A DNA stretch of 13,571 bases, taken from assembly GCA_021816645.1 (NCBI GenBank), contig JAKAXF010000010.1, positions 1 through 13,571 of the forward strand, given 5' to 3'. This document shows positions 5,161 through 12,283 of the stretch, piece by piece. Position 1 is the first letter of the stretch; every line of letters begins with the position of its first letter. This DNA comes from Microcaldota archaeon. GTDB lineage: Archaea > Micrarchaeota > Micrarchaeia > Micrarchaeales > Micrarchaeaceae. The notes beneath the pieces are model-generated. The model worked only from the letters and a program-made list of their open reading frames with translations. It did not search any database and was not told where the DNA came from. Made by a program: the position numbers and the translations under genes.

Positions 5161-5913
5161 TTACTTTTGCCGCGAAGCTGGCGCCTTGTCGTGCGTGCCA
5201 AAGTAGCCAAAATTTGTAAGGCGTGTCTGCCTTATCCTCTGCATCGTCTTCCAGTACTCCCTCGTATTCTTCATCAGCGCCTCGTTGCCCATGTTCTTCG
5301 TAAGTATGCTGATCGTCTTCTCGTCAGATGGATAGCCGGAGCCTATCTTCATTTTCAGCGACTTCTCTATCTTTCTGACTTCTGAGTCCCTGGTAACCTT
5401 TGCTATTATGCTGGCAGCCGATACTATCGGATACCTTACATCGGCCTTGTGCTCTGCGATTATTCTTGTAGAGTGGCCGCCCTCTGGTGTTTTCGGAGCC
5501 TTTATTCCTGTTATCTTTGTGGGCTTCGTGGTCTGGGTGTTTACCCTGACGGCGAATTTCTCTGCGATAACGTCTGGAGAATCTAGGTACAGGTATCCTG
5601 TTTCGCTTACCACGCTGTCAAAAAGCCTGGAGAAGTGCATAGCCTCGAGCTCGTTCAGAGATATCTTGTTTCTCATGGCGTTGTTTATCTCTTCCGCCGT
5701 TATTATGCTGACTTTTGACTCAACTGCGAGACGCTCAATCTCTCCGTACAACAGCTCCCTCTTCTTCCTTGAGAGCATCTTTGAATCACGCACCCCTATC
5801 TCGGCTAGCTTTTTCTCAGCGCCTTTCTTGAAAACTACGAGTGCGACTACGAGCGGACCTATTACCGCACCCCTTCCGGCCTCGTCACCGCCACATACGA
5901 AAATACATATCAC
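5161..5913 (-). CDS. rnhB: Ribonuclease HII
   Basis: Cuts the RNA strand of RNA-DNA hybrids, including single ribonucleotides in DNA, using two metal ions. All signatures are present: GGDEAGRGAVIGP at residues 8-20 with catalytic D10 and E11, RDSKMLS at 42-48, YLDSPD with D111, and the HKAD...YPIVSAASIIAK block (155-172) with D158, then GSGYPSD. The 250-residue length is slightly above the archaeal average (about 210-230), with a basic C-terminal tail of about 20 residues. The start is a GTG at 5913; no nearby in-frame ATG exists upstream of the active-site motif. A TATA-like element 27 nt upstream suggests a leaderless message. The neighbours do not suggest a shared pathway. Confidence 0.95.
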   Translation of the reverse strand: MICIFVCGGDEAGRGAVIGPLVVALVVFKKGAEKKLAEIGVRDSKMLSRKKRELLYGEIERLAVESKVSIITAEEINNAMRNKISLNELEAMHFSRLFDSVVSETGYLYLDSPDVIAEKFAVRVNTQTTKPTKITGIKAPKTPEGGHSTRIIAEHKADVRYPIVSAASIIAKVTRDSEVRKIEKSLKMKIGSGYPSDEKTISILTKNMGNEALMKNTREYWKTMQRIRQTRLTNFGYFGTHDKAPASRQK

Positions 5914-5935
5914 CGAAAAGATGAAAAGAAAAAGT

Positions 5936-5947
5936 CCTTTAAATAAA
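5936..5947 (-). promoter_or_regulatory. Promoter of rnhB (leaderless type)
   Basis: On the minus strand, TTTATTTAAAGG is centred about 27 nt before the GTG start at 5913. This is the expected TATA-to-start distance when transcription begins at the start codon. No ribosome binding site is visible, in agreement with a leaderless message. Confidence 0.5.
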
Positions 5948-5953
5948 ACAAAT

Positions 5954-6208
5954 TCAGGCTATGTTCTTCCTGTCCACGACTATGTAATCGTTTACGGCCA
6001 GGACCGATGCGTACGGGATCTTGACCTGTCCGCTTTCGGCTTTCAACCTGCTAGCGAAGCTGCTGTCCATGTTCGGCTCTACGAGTATGTTGTTTATCTT
6101 ACCCGTAACCTCGCTTATTTCAGCGTCTACAAACCTGCCAACATCGAACCCGTCGCTCGTTATTACCTTCCTTCCAACTAGCTGCTTGGCTATAATATAT
6201 TTCACCAT
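5954..6208 (-). CDS. PRC-barrel domain protein
   Basis: An 84-residue, single-domain PRC-barrel protein, a small beta-barrel also found in the photosynthetic reaction centre H subunit and in RimM. Typical features are the start AKQLVGRKVITSDGFDVGRFVDAEI (7-31), then NNILVEPN and the closing VKIPYASVLAVNDYIVVD (62-79). Stand-alone PRC-barrel proteins are common in archaea, often in several copies; roles in RNA metabolism or cell division have been suggested for some, but none can be assigned here. The ATG at 6208 has no ribosome binding site, and a TATA box 26 nt upstream supports leaderless expression. Confidence 0.85.
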   Translation of the reverse strand: MVKYIIAKQLVGRKVITSDGFDVGRFVDAEISEVTGKINNILVEPNMDSSFASRLKAESGQVKIPYASVLAVNDYIVVDRKNIA

Positions 6209-6228
6209 GCTTACACCTTTGCGCCTGA

Positions 6229-6238
6229 ATATTATAGC
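6229..6238 (-). promoter_or_regulatory. Promoter of the PRC-barrel gene (leaderless type)
   Basis: On the minus strand, CTATAATATT is centred about 26 nt before the ATG at 6208, so transcription would begin at or next to the start codon. The region also has a second AT-rich element further upstream (ATTAATAAATTAAC, minus strand, about 6244-6257). Confidence 0.5.
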
Positions 6239-6284
6239 AAGTCGTTAATTTATTAATCTTATGCTAAACGGCGTATATGCGGAA

Positions 6285-6809
6285 CTACGCTTTATCGTTG
6301 AGGAAAATCTTGTTTGTTATGCCAAATCTGCTCCTTTTTATCAGGTCCATGTTTTCCAGTTTCTTCAGAACGCGGTGCATCTTTACCTTTGAGTAACCGC
6401 TTTTTACTACGAGATCGGATTGGAGAATTCCGTTCTCGGCCTTTACCATTGAAAGAACTCTTTTCTCGTCCTCGCTCATCAGGTTCATGAGCATATTGTC
6501 CTTCTTTTCGTTGAAGCTTTGCCTTACCTTGCGCGTTATCTCGTGCTCTGTCTCTTCCCGCCTGAACTTAAGTATCGTTAGGCCGGCTACGATGAGCAGC
6601 ACTCCGCCTACAAAAGGTATCAGAAAGTCAAAAAAAACGTTGAGGACGTTTATCCTTATGTCTGAAAACGTGTGCAGCGGTATGCCTTTTGCGAACGCCA
6701 CTATCATGTACGTGCCCCTTATTACCGATAGCAGGAGAAGAAAGGCACCCACGATTAGCAGGACTATAGCAAATCGTTCCATGTTAGCGCGTTTTATTGT
6801 GAAATCCAT
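6285..6809 (-). CDS. Membrane-anchored winged-helix transcriptional regulator
   Basis: With the start at 6809 the protein has 174 residues. Two hydrophobic helices are seen at about 12-30 (ERFAIVLLIVGAFLLLLSVI) and 55-80 (VLNVFFDFLIPFVGGVLLIVAG). A charged linker (82-112) follows, then a winged-helix domain at 113-172: EDEKRVLSMVKAENGILQSDLVVKSG, a recognition helix SKVKMHRVLKKLENMDLI, and a wing with KRSRFGI. This layout matches archaeal predicted membrane-associated regulators (COG2512-like). The signal sensed is unknown. An ORF extends to 6884, but that start would cover the shared promoter; an internal ATG at 6782 is also possible. It is divergent from another winged-helix gene. Confidence 0.7.
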   Translation of the reverse strand: MDFTIKRANMERFAIVLLIVGAFLLLLSVIRGTYMIVAFAKGIPLHTFSDIRINVLNVFFDFLIPFVGGVLLIVAGLTILKFRREETEHEITRKVRQSFNEKKDNMLMNLMSEDEKRVLSMVKAENGILQSDLVVKSGYSKVKMHRVLKKLENMDLIKRSRFGITNKIFLNDKA

Positions 6810-6856
6810 TGTAACGTGCCCCCATCTCAGGATCAACAGATATTTGAAAGGTAAAC

Positions 6857-6866
6857 TATTTATACA
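6857..6866. promoter_or_regulatory. Shared divergent TATA element between two winged-helix genes
   Basis: The sequence CTATTTATAC reads as a TATA box on both strands (TATAAATAG on the minus strand). On the plus strand it predicts a start near 6886, leaving a leader of about 13 nt with GGAG (6890-6893) before the ATG at 6899. On the minus strand it predicts a start near 6835, about 26 nt before the ATG at 6809. Mutual exclusion or co-regulation is possible. Confidence 0.45.
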
Positions 6867-6898
6867 CAAGCAGATAAAGTCCAAATGTCGGAGATTGA

Positions 6899-7228
6899 AT
6901 GGCGAATCCTGTACTGATCTTCAAGGATAAGCAGCTGCGTATCATACTTGCCCTGAGGGATTCTTCCAAGGACTGGAACATATCCGACCTTGCGAAAGCT
7001 ACAGGCACGACCTACGCGCATTCGTGCAATTTCATAACGGCGTGCGTTAAGGCCGGGCTCGTGGCTGGGGAGAAGCATGGTAAGATAAAGGTGATCAGGC
7101 TCAGCGACAAGGGCAAGAAGGTAGCGGACTCCCTATACGAGGCATACGACGCGATCAAGCAGGGCCAGCAGGGCTCGCAGAAAGCGGCACAGCCTGCGCA
7201 GCAGAACGCACAGGAAACTAAAGAGTAA
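6899..7228 (+). CDS. Small winged-helix DNA-binding protein (MarR-like)
   Basis: A 109-residue soluble protein. Residues 5-75 form a winged helix: FKDKQLRIILALRDSSKDW, then NISDLAKATGTTYAHSCNFITACVKAGLV as the helix-turn-helix, a wing KHGKIKVIRL and the SDKGKKVADSL helix typical of MarR-like archaeal regulators. The last 22 residues or so are glutamine- and alanine-rich and likely disordered. GGAG lies 5 nt before the ATG. The gene is divergent from the membrane-anchored regulator and shares its promoter region. The target is unknown; autoregulation of the divergent pair is a reasonable guess. Confidence 0.75.
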   Translation: MANPVLIFKDKQLRIILALRDSSKDWNISDLAKATGTTYAHSCNFITACVKAGLVAGEKHGKIKVIRLSDKGKKVADSLYEAYDAIKQGQQGSQKAAQPAQQNAQETKE

Positions 7229-7248
7229 TCGCGCCGCCCGCAATATGG

Positions 7249-8586
7249 CTATATCCTTATTATTGGATACACGTTGTCCAATCCCAGGCTCTTCAGGAGC
7301 GATTCTGGATCGTCATAGTACATCCTTACAGCCTGATTTATCTCGCCTATGCTTCTCTTGCCCTGCTTGTTGAGCCTCTCGAGTATCAAGGCCCTGACTC
7401 TTTCTTCGGCCAGTATGTCTGGTGGCGGAACTCCTATCAGCTGTGAGATCGTATCCCGGTACGTGACGCTTGGAAGTATCGGAGACGCCTTGTAAGTTTT
7501 ATAATCGAATCTGTACAGATCCGAGAGCAGAATTTGCGTTTCCATCCCGGATATTTCAGACATCTGGACTATCTTTCTTTTTGGTACTCCGTTCTTGTAT
7601 ACCTGGGACAGCACTATCAGCGCATCTATAACCTGGAGTATGTCCTTTGGCACGTTCATGGGAGAATGCTGCAGCCTGTTTATTATGTCCCTTGATGAAG
7701 AAGCGTGTATCGTGCCCATCACTATCTTTCCTATGTTCATAGCAGTTATCATGTCGTTTGCCTCTGCGCCTCGGACTTCCCCTATTATTATCATGTCCGG
7801 TCTCATTCTCAGCGTGTTCTTAACGAGGAGCTCCATCGGCATCTCCTCGCTGGTCTCAAGGTTCACGCAATTCTCTTGCGTGCTTGTGTCTAGTTCGTAG
7901 GTTTCCTCTATTGTAACTATTCTCTGTTCGGGCCTAAGGAAGGAAAGGAGTGAGTTTAGGAGTGTTGTCTTGCCCGAAGCAGGCATGCCGCCTATAAGTA
8001 TGTTGGCCGGTCTGACCCTAAACCCATCCATGTAGAGCCACAGCCTAGCCGCTATGCTGTAGTCCATCGTGCCTTCGTTTATCAGGTCTATCACGCTGTA
8101 TGGGGCTTTCCTGAAGTTCCTTATTGTTATATCATATCCCTTGGGTGATGATATGATGTTAGCCCTGCTTTTTGAAGGTAGGTGCACATCGAGTATGTTG
8201 CCTCCGGCCGTTGAGTTTGTAGCGTAAAGCTTCATTTTGTTTACAAGGTTGGCGAGCTCCTCCACGCTGCCTATCCTTTTGTCCGTCTTCTGCTGGCCGC
8301 TCCTAGAGTCGTAGACGAATATGTTGCTGGTCCCGTTTATCATTATGTCTTCTATGTTCTGGTCTTCCAGGAATCCCGAGATGGGATCAAAGTTGTCTAC
8401 ATCCTTCGTCATGGCGTCGATTTCTTCGGGGCTCGTGTCGGGCTCTACTGTTTTTGCCACCTCGGTGAGCAGCTCCCTCTTCTTTTCGTAATCGCTTACG
8501 TTTACGAATTTTCCCTCGAGCTTCTTCAGCACGATTTCCTCGAGCGCCTGGTTGAACGCTTCTCCTTTATTGTTCTCATCCGACAT
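7249..8586 (-). CDS. Type II/IV secretion or pilus assembly ATPase (GspE/CpaF/VirB11 family)
   Basis: Hexameric ATPase that powers pilus or archaellum assembly from the cytoplasmic face of the membrane. Visible motifs are an N-terminal domain with DQNIEDIMINGTSNIFV (75-91), the Walker A GGMPASGKTT (199-208), the Asp box IEETYEL (226-232), Walker B MIIIGEVRG (265-273) and the His box GTIHAS (291-296). The length of 445 residues fits archaeal TadA/FlaI-like enzymes. The partner membrane protein (TadC/FlaJ type) normally found next to it is not in the window. It could drive the pilin encoded at 4096-4935. It starts 72 nt after ftsY on the same strand and may be partly read through from that operon. 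A small positively charged C-terminal region after 400 is not recognised. Confidence 0.92.
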   Translation of the reverse strand: MSDENNKGEAFNQALEEIVLKKLEGKFVNVSDYEKKRELLTEVAKTVEPDTSPEEIDAMTKDVDNFDPISGFLEDQNIEDIMINGTSNIFVYDSRSGQQKTDKRIGSVEELANLVNKMKLYATNSTAGGNILDVHLPSKSRANIISSPKGYDITIRNFRKAPYSVIDLINEGTMDYSIAARLWLYMDGFRVRPANILIGGMPASGKTTLLNSLLSFLRPEQRIVTIEETYELDTSTQENCVNLETSEEMPMELLVKNTLRMRPDMIIIGEVRGAEANDMITAMNIGKIVMGTIHASSSRDIINRLQHSPMNVPKDILQVIDALIVLSQVYKNGVPKRKIVQMSEISGMETQILLSDLYRFDYKTYKASPILPSVTYRDTISQLIGVPPPDILAEERVRALILERLNKQGKRSIGEINQAVRMYYDDPESLLKSLGLDNVYPIIRI

Positions 8587-8658
8587 TTTTCAGCACCGTA
8601 TAAGTATAAGCCGCAAGTATTATGATAAGGCAAAAAATAAAAACAGAGTGTATCTATG

Positions 8659-9783
8659 TCATGAGGCAGGAAGTATGTTGTTTACTATGAAATCGGCATT
8701 GAATGGTACCAGCGCATCGTATCCCTCCCCGGTGCCGAAGAATAGTATTGGTATGCCTGTAGTACTTGCTATCGATATCGCGTTGCCGCCCTTCGCGTCG
8801 CAGTCCAGCTTGGTGAGTATTATCCCGTCGATCTTCACGTGGTTTGACAGCTCCCGAATCTGGTTCGGTAGCGCGTTGCCTGAAGTGCTCTCTCCTACAA
8901 ATATTGTCAGGTCGGGTTTTGATACCCTCACCAGTTTCTCTATCTCCATCACGAGGTTTCGGTTGGTCTCCTGCCTTCCCGCGCTGTCTATCAGCACCAC
9001 CTCTATATTGTGAGACCTAGCGTGTGCTATTGCATCGAAAGCTACGCTCGCCGGATCGGCACCGTAGGAACTTTTTATAACTGGAACACCGACCTTCTTT
9101 GCGTGATGCTCCGTCTGCTCTATTGCGGCCGCCCTGAAAGTATCGCTGGCCGAAATAACGCAGCTAGTTCCAGAATTCTTCAGCATGTAAGCGATTTTTG
9201 CTATGGTGGTGGTCTTACCCGTTCCGTTAGGGCCCAGGAACAATATCTTAATCGGAATATCGTTCGCTTTTATGCGTTCTTCTATGAATTTTTTTACGTC
9301 TATGCCATGGCCTCCTTTTGATAGCACGCTCACCATCGATTCGCGTACCTTATTCATGAATTCGTCTTCGGCTTTGGAAGGCGACACTCGCATACCCTTA
9401 AGGCTTGAGTGCAGGTTTTCCGACATTTCCTCCGCAACATCGTATGACACGTCCGATTCTATAAGCGACATCTTCACCTTGTCTACGAAACCGGACACCT
9501 CTTTATCGCTAAGCGTAACACTTCCGAGTACGGCACCCTTTATCTTTGAAGCTAGCGAGACATCCAGAGTTTTTTCCTGCTTTTTTGGCTTCTCCGCAGC
9601 TACGCCGGGCACTTCTTCGCTTTTTACTACTGGTTGCTTTGTCTCGCTGACCTCCTCCTTTATCTCTATCTCTTCGCTTGCCTTCTCCCCCTTTACCTCG
9701 CGCTGTACTTCCGCTTTCTCTTCTTCTTTCTTTGAGATACCCCTTATTGCGTTTGATATCTTCTTGCGCAGATCTTCAAACAT
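8659..9783 (-). CDS. ftsY: Signal recognition particle receptor FtsY
   Basis: GTPase that docks the SRP-ribosome complex at the membrane. Residues 1-75 are a charged, glutamate- and lysine-rich region (membrane-binding A domain), starting with an amphipathic MFEDLRKKISNAI. The N domain spans about 76-170 and the G domain 175-374. GTP motifs: GPNGTGKTT (184-192), DTFRAAA (214-220), DSAGR (266-270), TKLD (324-327) and GTGEGYD (350-356). The third motif has serine where most FtsY have threonine (DTAGR), a mild change. At 374 residues it is normal. It starts 5 nt after prefoldin alpha, and the prefoldin alpha-FtsY pair at the end of the S19e-aIF6 operon is conserved in archaea. Confidence 0.96.
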   Translation of the reverse strand: MFEDLRKKISNAIRGISKKEEEKAEVQREVKGEKASEEIEIKEEVSETKQPVVKSEEVPGVAAEKPKKQEKTLDVSLASKIKGAVLGSVTLSDKEVSGFVDKVKMSLIESDVSYDVAEEMSENLHSSLKGMRVSPSKAEDEFMNKVRESMVSVLSKGGHGIDVKKFIEERIKANDIPIKILFLGPNGTGKTTTIAKIAYMLKNSGTSCVISASDTFRAAAIEQTEHHAKKVGVPVIKSSYGADPASVAFDAIAHARSHNIEVVLIDSAGRQETNRNLVMEIEKLVRVSKPDLTIFVGESTSGNALPNQIRELSNHVKIDGIILTKLDCDAKGGNAISIASTTGIPILFFGTGEGYDALVPFNADFIVNNILPAS

Positions 9784-9788
9784 TGCTG

Positions 9789-10202
9789 CTACACCCCTGA
9801 GAGCGTGTAGGACAACCTGAGTAGTACGTTCTCCACCGCGTCCTTTTCCTTCGACATCTCTGCAAGCTGCTTGTTCTTCTCATCGAGCACCTTGTCCAGG
9901 AACTGCTGAGCCTCGGCGATGCTCTTTTCGAGCACGTATCCCCCGCCCACGTTCACGAGCACTTTGTTCGATGCCTCTGCGGTGCTGAATATCTGCATTA
10001 TGTTGCTTATTGGAGTCAGTATCCTCTTCCCTTTTATAGAATCAAACTCTGTGAGAGTCTTCTTGCTGTTGCTCAACGACCCTATATCGGCAACCAGTTC
10101 CTTTATTTCGGTGTTGAGGGCGGTGTACCTATCGTTGTACAGCTGCGCCATGTATCTGACTTCTTCCAAACTCTGATGCGACTCTTCCTTTTTTTCGGCC
10201 AT
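9789..10202 (-). CDS. pfdA: Prefoldin subunit alpha
   Basis: Forms the archaeal prefoldin hexamer (two alpha, four beta subunits), a chaperone that carries unfolded proteins to the thermosome. The protein has N- and C-terminal coiled-coil helices (about 10-50 and 95-130) around a central beta region with TPISNIMQIFSTAEASNKVLVNVGGGYVLEKSIAEA (63-98), the family core. The 137-residue length is typical. The gene begins 59 nt after aIF6; the L20a/LX gene that often lies between them is absent. It ends 5 nt before ftsY. Confidence 0.93.
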   Translation of the reverse strand: MAEKKEESHQSLEEVRYMAQLYNDRYTALNTEIKELVADIGSLSNSKKTLTEFDSIKGKRILTPISNIMQIFSTAEASNKVLVNVGGGYVLEKSIAEAQQFLDKVLDEKNKQLAEMSKEKDAVENVLLRLSYTLSGV

Positions 10203-10261
10203 TTGTGCACCACGTATTATTAGCGTGTTGCGTATTTATGCGTTTTGTGGTGTATCGCCCA

Positions 10262-10924
10262 TCACTCTATGTCTAGCCCTTCTGATATGCGCTGTATCTC
10301 AAAACCCGTAGTGCTTTTTCCGAGCACCATTCCCTTGGAGTTCGCTACAACCGACAGGCCCACGTATATCGACCCGGAATTAGCAGTCGTTCTTACCGAC
10401 TTTATTCCGGCTATCTTTTCGAGCTCCGCCTTTTCCTCATCGCTGCTTCTGTTGTTTACCACCATGCCTTTGTTTGTCAGCACGTTGCTTGCGCCTATGG
10501 TTTTGAAAAGCTTCATATCAGACCTGACTACTTCCACTCCCAGAATGTCGCGTATCTGGGTCATCGCCTGCTGATCGTAGTCTGGATTGACTATGGCTAT
10601 CTTGTCGTTCGCTATTATGTCGTTGCCTATTGTGTTTAGGGCGCTGTCTATCACTCCTATGTTTATGCCCAGTTTCTTCCTCTTGAGCTCTTCTAGCTCG
10701 CTCTCTTCTATTATGTTGGATAGGAGTATGCCGTTGGAATTGGCGCGCGCGAACAACCCTATGAGGTCCGAACCAGAAACCGATATGTCAACGTACTCGA
10801 CACCGAGCACCTCGGCGACGCGCGATTTGTCATTCTGCCCTATGCTCTTGCCCAGGAAAACGTAGTCGTCGCTTGCGCTCGCAAAAACCCCGACGTAATC
10901 GCTATTACTTATGCGATAGAGCAT
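10262..10924 (-). CDS. eif6: Translation initiation factor 6 (aIF6)
   Basis: Binds the 50S subunit and prevents early joining of the two subunits. The 220 residues form five pseudo-repeats of the pentein fold, seen as recurring stretches ending in NxxGxxL or NSKGMVL, for example ARANSNGILLSNIIEESELEEL, SNVLTNKGMVVNNRSSDEEKAEL and VVANSKGMVLGKSTTGFEI. The ATG at 10924 (MLYRISNSDYVGVFA) fits the family; the frame opens up to 10942, adding only six residues. The start lies 20 nt inside the 3' end of L31e in another frame, so ribosomes may re-initiate directly. It lacks unusual residues that I can recognise. Confidence 0.93.
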   Translation of the reverse strand: MLYRISNSDYVGVFASASDDYVFLGKSIGQNDKSRVAEVLGVEYVDISVSGSDLIGLFARANSNGILLSNIIEESELEELKRKKLGINIGVIDSALNTIGNDIIANDKIAIVNPDYDQQAMTQIRDILGVEVVRSDMKLFKTIGASNVLTNKGMVVNNRSSDEEKAELEKIAGIKSVRTTANSGSIYVGLSVVANSKGMVLGKSTTGFEIQRISEGLDIE

Positions 10925-11318
10925 TGTTCCCATTCTTCTCAACGCCTTTGGCCGTGGCGGCAGGCGGCTGCGGGTTCTTGCCCCTGCCCTTTCTGGACAC
11001 GATCAGCTTGTTGTACGTCTTCTTGAACTCTTTGGCCTTCGCATTCTCGGGCTTGGCCGCGCCGGTTTCCTTGAACTGAGTAGCTGTCGCCTTCCCGCCT
11101 TCGAGCTTCACGCTGAGCTTCAGGGGCAGCATGCTCTTTGAATAGTACTTTACTATCGCGTTGTTCAGCGCCTGGGAGATTATCACGTTCTCAGGCTGCG
11201 TCTTTGTGTAGTGCGCTATCCTGTCCCTCACGTATCCCGCTGTCCTTCTCAGCCTCTTGTTCCTCTCCTGTTTTATCAGGAACTTCCTCAGATTTATTGT
11301 AAGTAGTATTTCTGCCAT
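10905..11318 (-). CDS. rpl31e: Large-subunit ribosomal protein L31e with C-terminal extension
   Basis: L31e lies near the exit tunnel of the archaeal/eukaryotic large subunit. The core spans about residues 1-90, with the N-terminal NLRKFLIKQERNKRLRRTAG, YVRDRIAHYTKTQPENVIIS and LPLKLSVKLEGGKATATQF. Archaeal L31e is usually about 80-100 residues; this one has 137. The extra 45 or so residues are lysine-, alanine- and proline-rich (for example RKGRGKNPQPPAATAKG) and probably unstructured. The last 20 nt overlap the aIF6 start. The ATG at 11318 is 20 nt after the L39e stop. Confidence 0.92.
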   Translation of the reverse strand: MAEILLTINLRKFLIKQERNKRLRRTAGYVRDRIAHYTKTQPENVIISQALNNAIVKYYSKSMLPLKLSVKLEGGKATATQFKETGAAKPENAKAKEFKKTYNKLIVSRKGRGKNPQPPAATAKGVEKNGNNALSHK

Positions 11319-11338
11319 ATACAGTCACCGATTTATGA

Positions 11339-11497
11339 TCACGCCTTTATCTTGAGCTTCCTGCTCCTCCAGTTCCTGGCGAAGAGATTGCTCTGGAGCC
11401 TCCTGTGCGTCCTCACCATCGCCAGCGCTGGGATACGCCTGTTTCTCTTTGCCCTTTTCGCCAGCATCCTTTTCTTCAACATGCTTTTCTTGGACAT
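11339..11497 (-). CDS. rpl39e: Large-subunit ribosomal protein L39e
   Basis: A 52-residue, very basic protein that lines the ribosomal exit tunnel. It begins MSKKSMLKKRMLAKRAKRNR and continues with the family core RRIPALAMVRT, HRRLQSN and NWRSRKLKIKA. The NRR(I/V)P and NWRSRKLK blocks are diagnostic (compare the usual NRRVP and HWRR.KLK). It lies exactly where L39e is expected, between the PDCD5-like gene (6-nt gap) and L31e (20-nt gap). A longer, acidic 60-codon frame from 11325 to 11507 overlaps it completely, and gene callers may choose that by mistake. Confidence 0.92.
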   Translation of the reverse strand: MSKKSMLKKRMLAKRAKRNRRIPALAMVRTHRRLQSNLFARNWRSRKLKIKA

Positions 11498-11503
11498 TTG
11501 CCC

Positions 11504-11812
11504 TCACTTGTGCTTAAACGTAAGTGTCGGTTCCGGTCTGTACGTGAGTTTCCTCAGCAGCTGCAGGAACTGCGCCTCAGGTATCTTGCCGGTTATCCTG
11601 TTGCTCTGCACTATCTGTATTATCAGCTCTGTAAGCTGCAGGTACAGCTCGCCGTTCGAAGCTTTTATGTTCATCATTCTCTCGTAGGACGCGTCGTCGA
11701 GGTACCTGCGGAGCATTGCCTTCCTTTGCTGCTCCTCCTGCGCCGCTTTGTACGCCTTCGCCCACGCTTTTTTTAGCTCCGCTTCGTCGCTGCGCTGCCT
11801 TTCTTCTGGCAT
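11504..11812 (-). CDS. PDCD5-family DNA-binding protein (TFAR19-related)
   Basis: A 102-residue, three-helix-bundle protein of the archaeal PDCD5 family. Family features are seen in order: an N-terminal charged helix with EEQQRKAMLRRYLDDASYERMMNIKAS (26-52), a helix ELYLQLTELIIQIVQSNRITGKIPEAQFLQLLRKL (55-89) and the TYRPEPTLTFKHK end, where family members have a basic tail. The function in archaea is unsettled; DNA binding has been shown for some homologues. It sits 4 nt after S19e and 6 nt before L39e, its conserved position in the operon. Confidence 0.9.
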   Translation of the reverse strand: MPEERQRSDEAELKKAWAKAYKAAQEEQQRKAMLRRYLDDASYERMMNIKASNGELYLQLTELIIQIVQSNRITGKIPEAQFLQLLRKLTYRPEPTLTFKHK

Positions 11813-11816
11813 TGCA

Positions 11817-12230
11817 TCACTTTCTGCCGCTTACCTGGTTTGCTATCTTGTCAAGGAACGACTTGCCCTGCGGCGTTATGACTCTGCCGTTTTTAACTTT
11901 TTTTATCATGTTTGCCTTCTCAAGCTCCTGGAGCATGTCCCGTATTATGCCGCTTCCCGCCTGAACGTGGTGCCTCCTGTGTACAACGTGCTCCTTCCTG
12001 CTGCCGTATCTCGTGGCGAGCCTCGTTACTCCAATAGGACCGTTCAGATATACCTGCCTGAGTATCGAGGCGCTGCGCGTGTACCAGAAATCGCTTTGGG
12101 CTGGTGGCCGCTCCTTGCTCGGCCCCGATTTTACGTAATTTATGTAATCGCGCTTCTTTATCTTTTCTTTGAGTGCGGCTGCAGCTGCGCTGACCAGCTG
12201 CGCCGAATTTACATCATTCACATTTGCCAT
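11817..12230 (-). CDS. rps19e: Small-subunit ribosomal protein S19e
   Basis: Archaeal/eukaryotic 30S protein needed for small subunit maturation. The family pattern is clear: the N-terminal helices (AQLVSAAAAALKEKIKKRDYINYVKSGPSKERPP, 10-43), then DFWYTRSASILRQVYLNGPIGVTRLATRYGSRK (47-79), HHVQAGSGIIRDMLQELEKANMIKK and the winged-helix end RVITPQGKSFLDKIA. The 137 residues are slightly short of the usual 145-150. It is the first gene of the operon leading to ftsY. GGTGA (12239-12235) ends 4 nt before the ATG, and a stem-loop lies directly upstream. Confidence 0.95.
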   Translation of the reverse strand: MANVNDVNSAQLVSAAAAALKEKIKKRDYINYVKSGPSKERPPAQSDFWYTRSASILRQVYLNGPIGVTRLATRYGSRKEHVVHRRHHVQAGSGIIRDMLQELEKANMIKKVKNGRVITPQGKSFLDKIANQVSGRK

Positions 12231-12239
12231 TGCTTCACC

Positions 12240-12269
12240 AAAAAGACTACTTTTACAAAGAGATAGTCT
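12240..12269 (-). promoter_or_regulatory. Inverted repeat and T-run in the leader of the S19e operon
   Basis: On the minus strand AGACTA (12269-12264) and TAGTCT (12249-12244) are perfect inverted repeats. Inside, CTTT and AAAG pair around GTA, with a 3-nt bulge TCT, making about 10 bp in all. Four Ts follow (12243-12240), then GGTGA and the S19e ATG. It may be an operator near the start of transcription, an RNA hairpin that hides the ribosome binding site, or an attenuator. None is proven. Confidence 0.4.
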
Positions 12270-12283
12270 GACAAATCAAAAAG

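Noticed and set aside
5408..6181. 257-codon ORF on the plus strand
   Set aside because: It is the complement of RNase HII and the PRC-barrel gene, both of which have clear family motifs; its own translation is serine-rich without any domain.
11325..11507. 60-codon acidic ORF on the minus strand
   Set aside because: It overlaps L39e in another frame, and L39e is supported by both sequence and conserved position.
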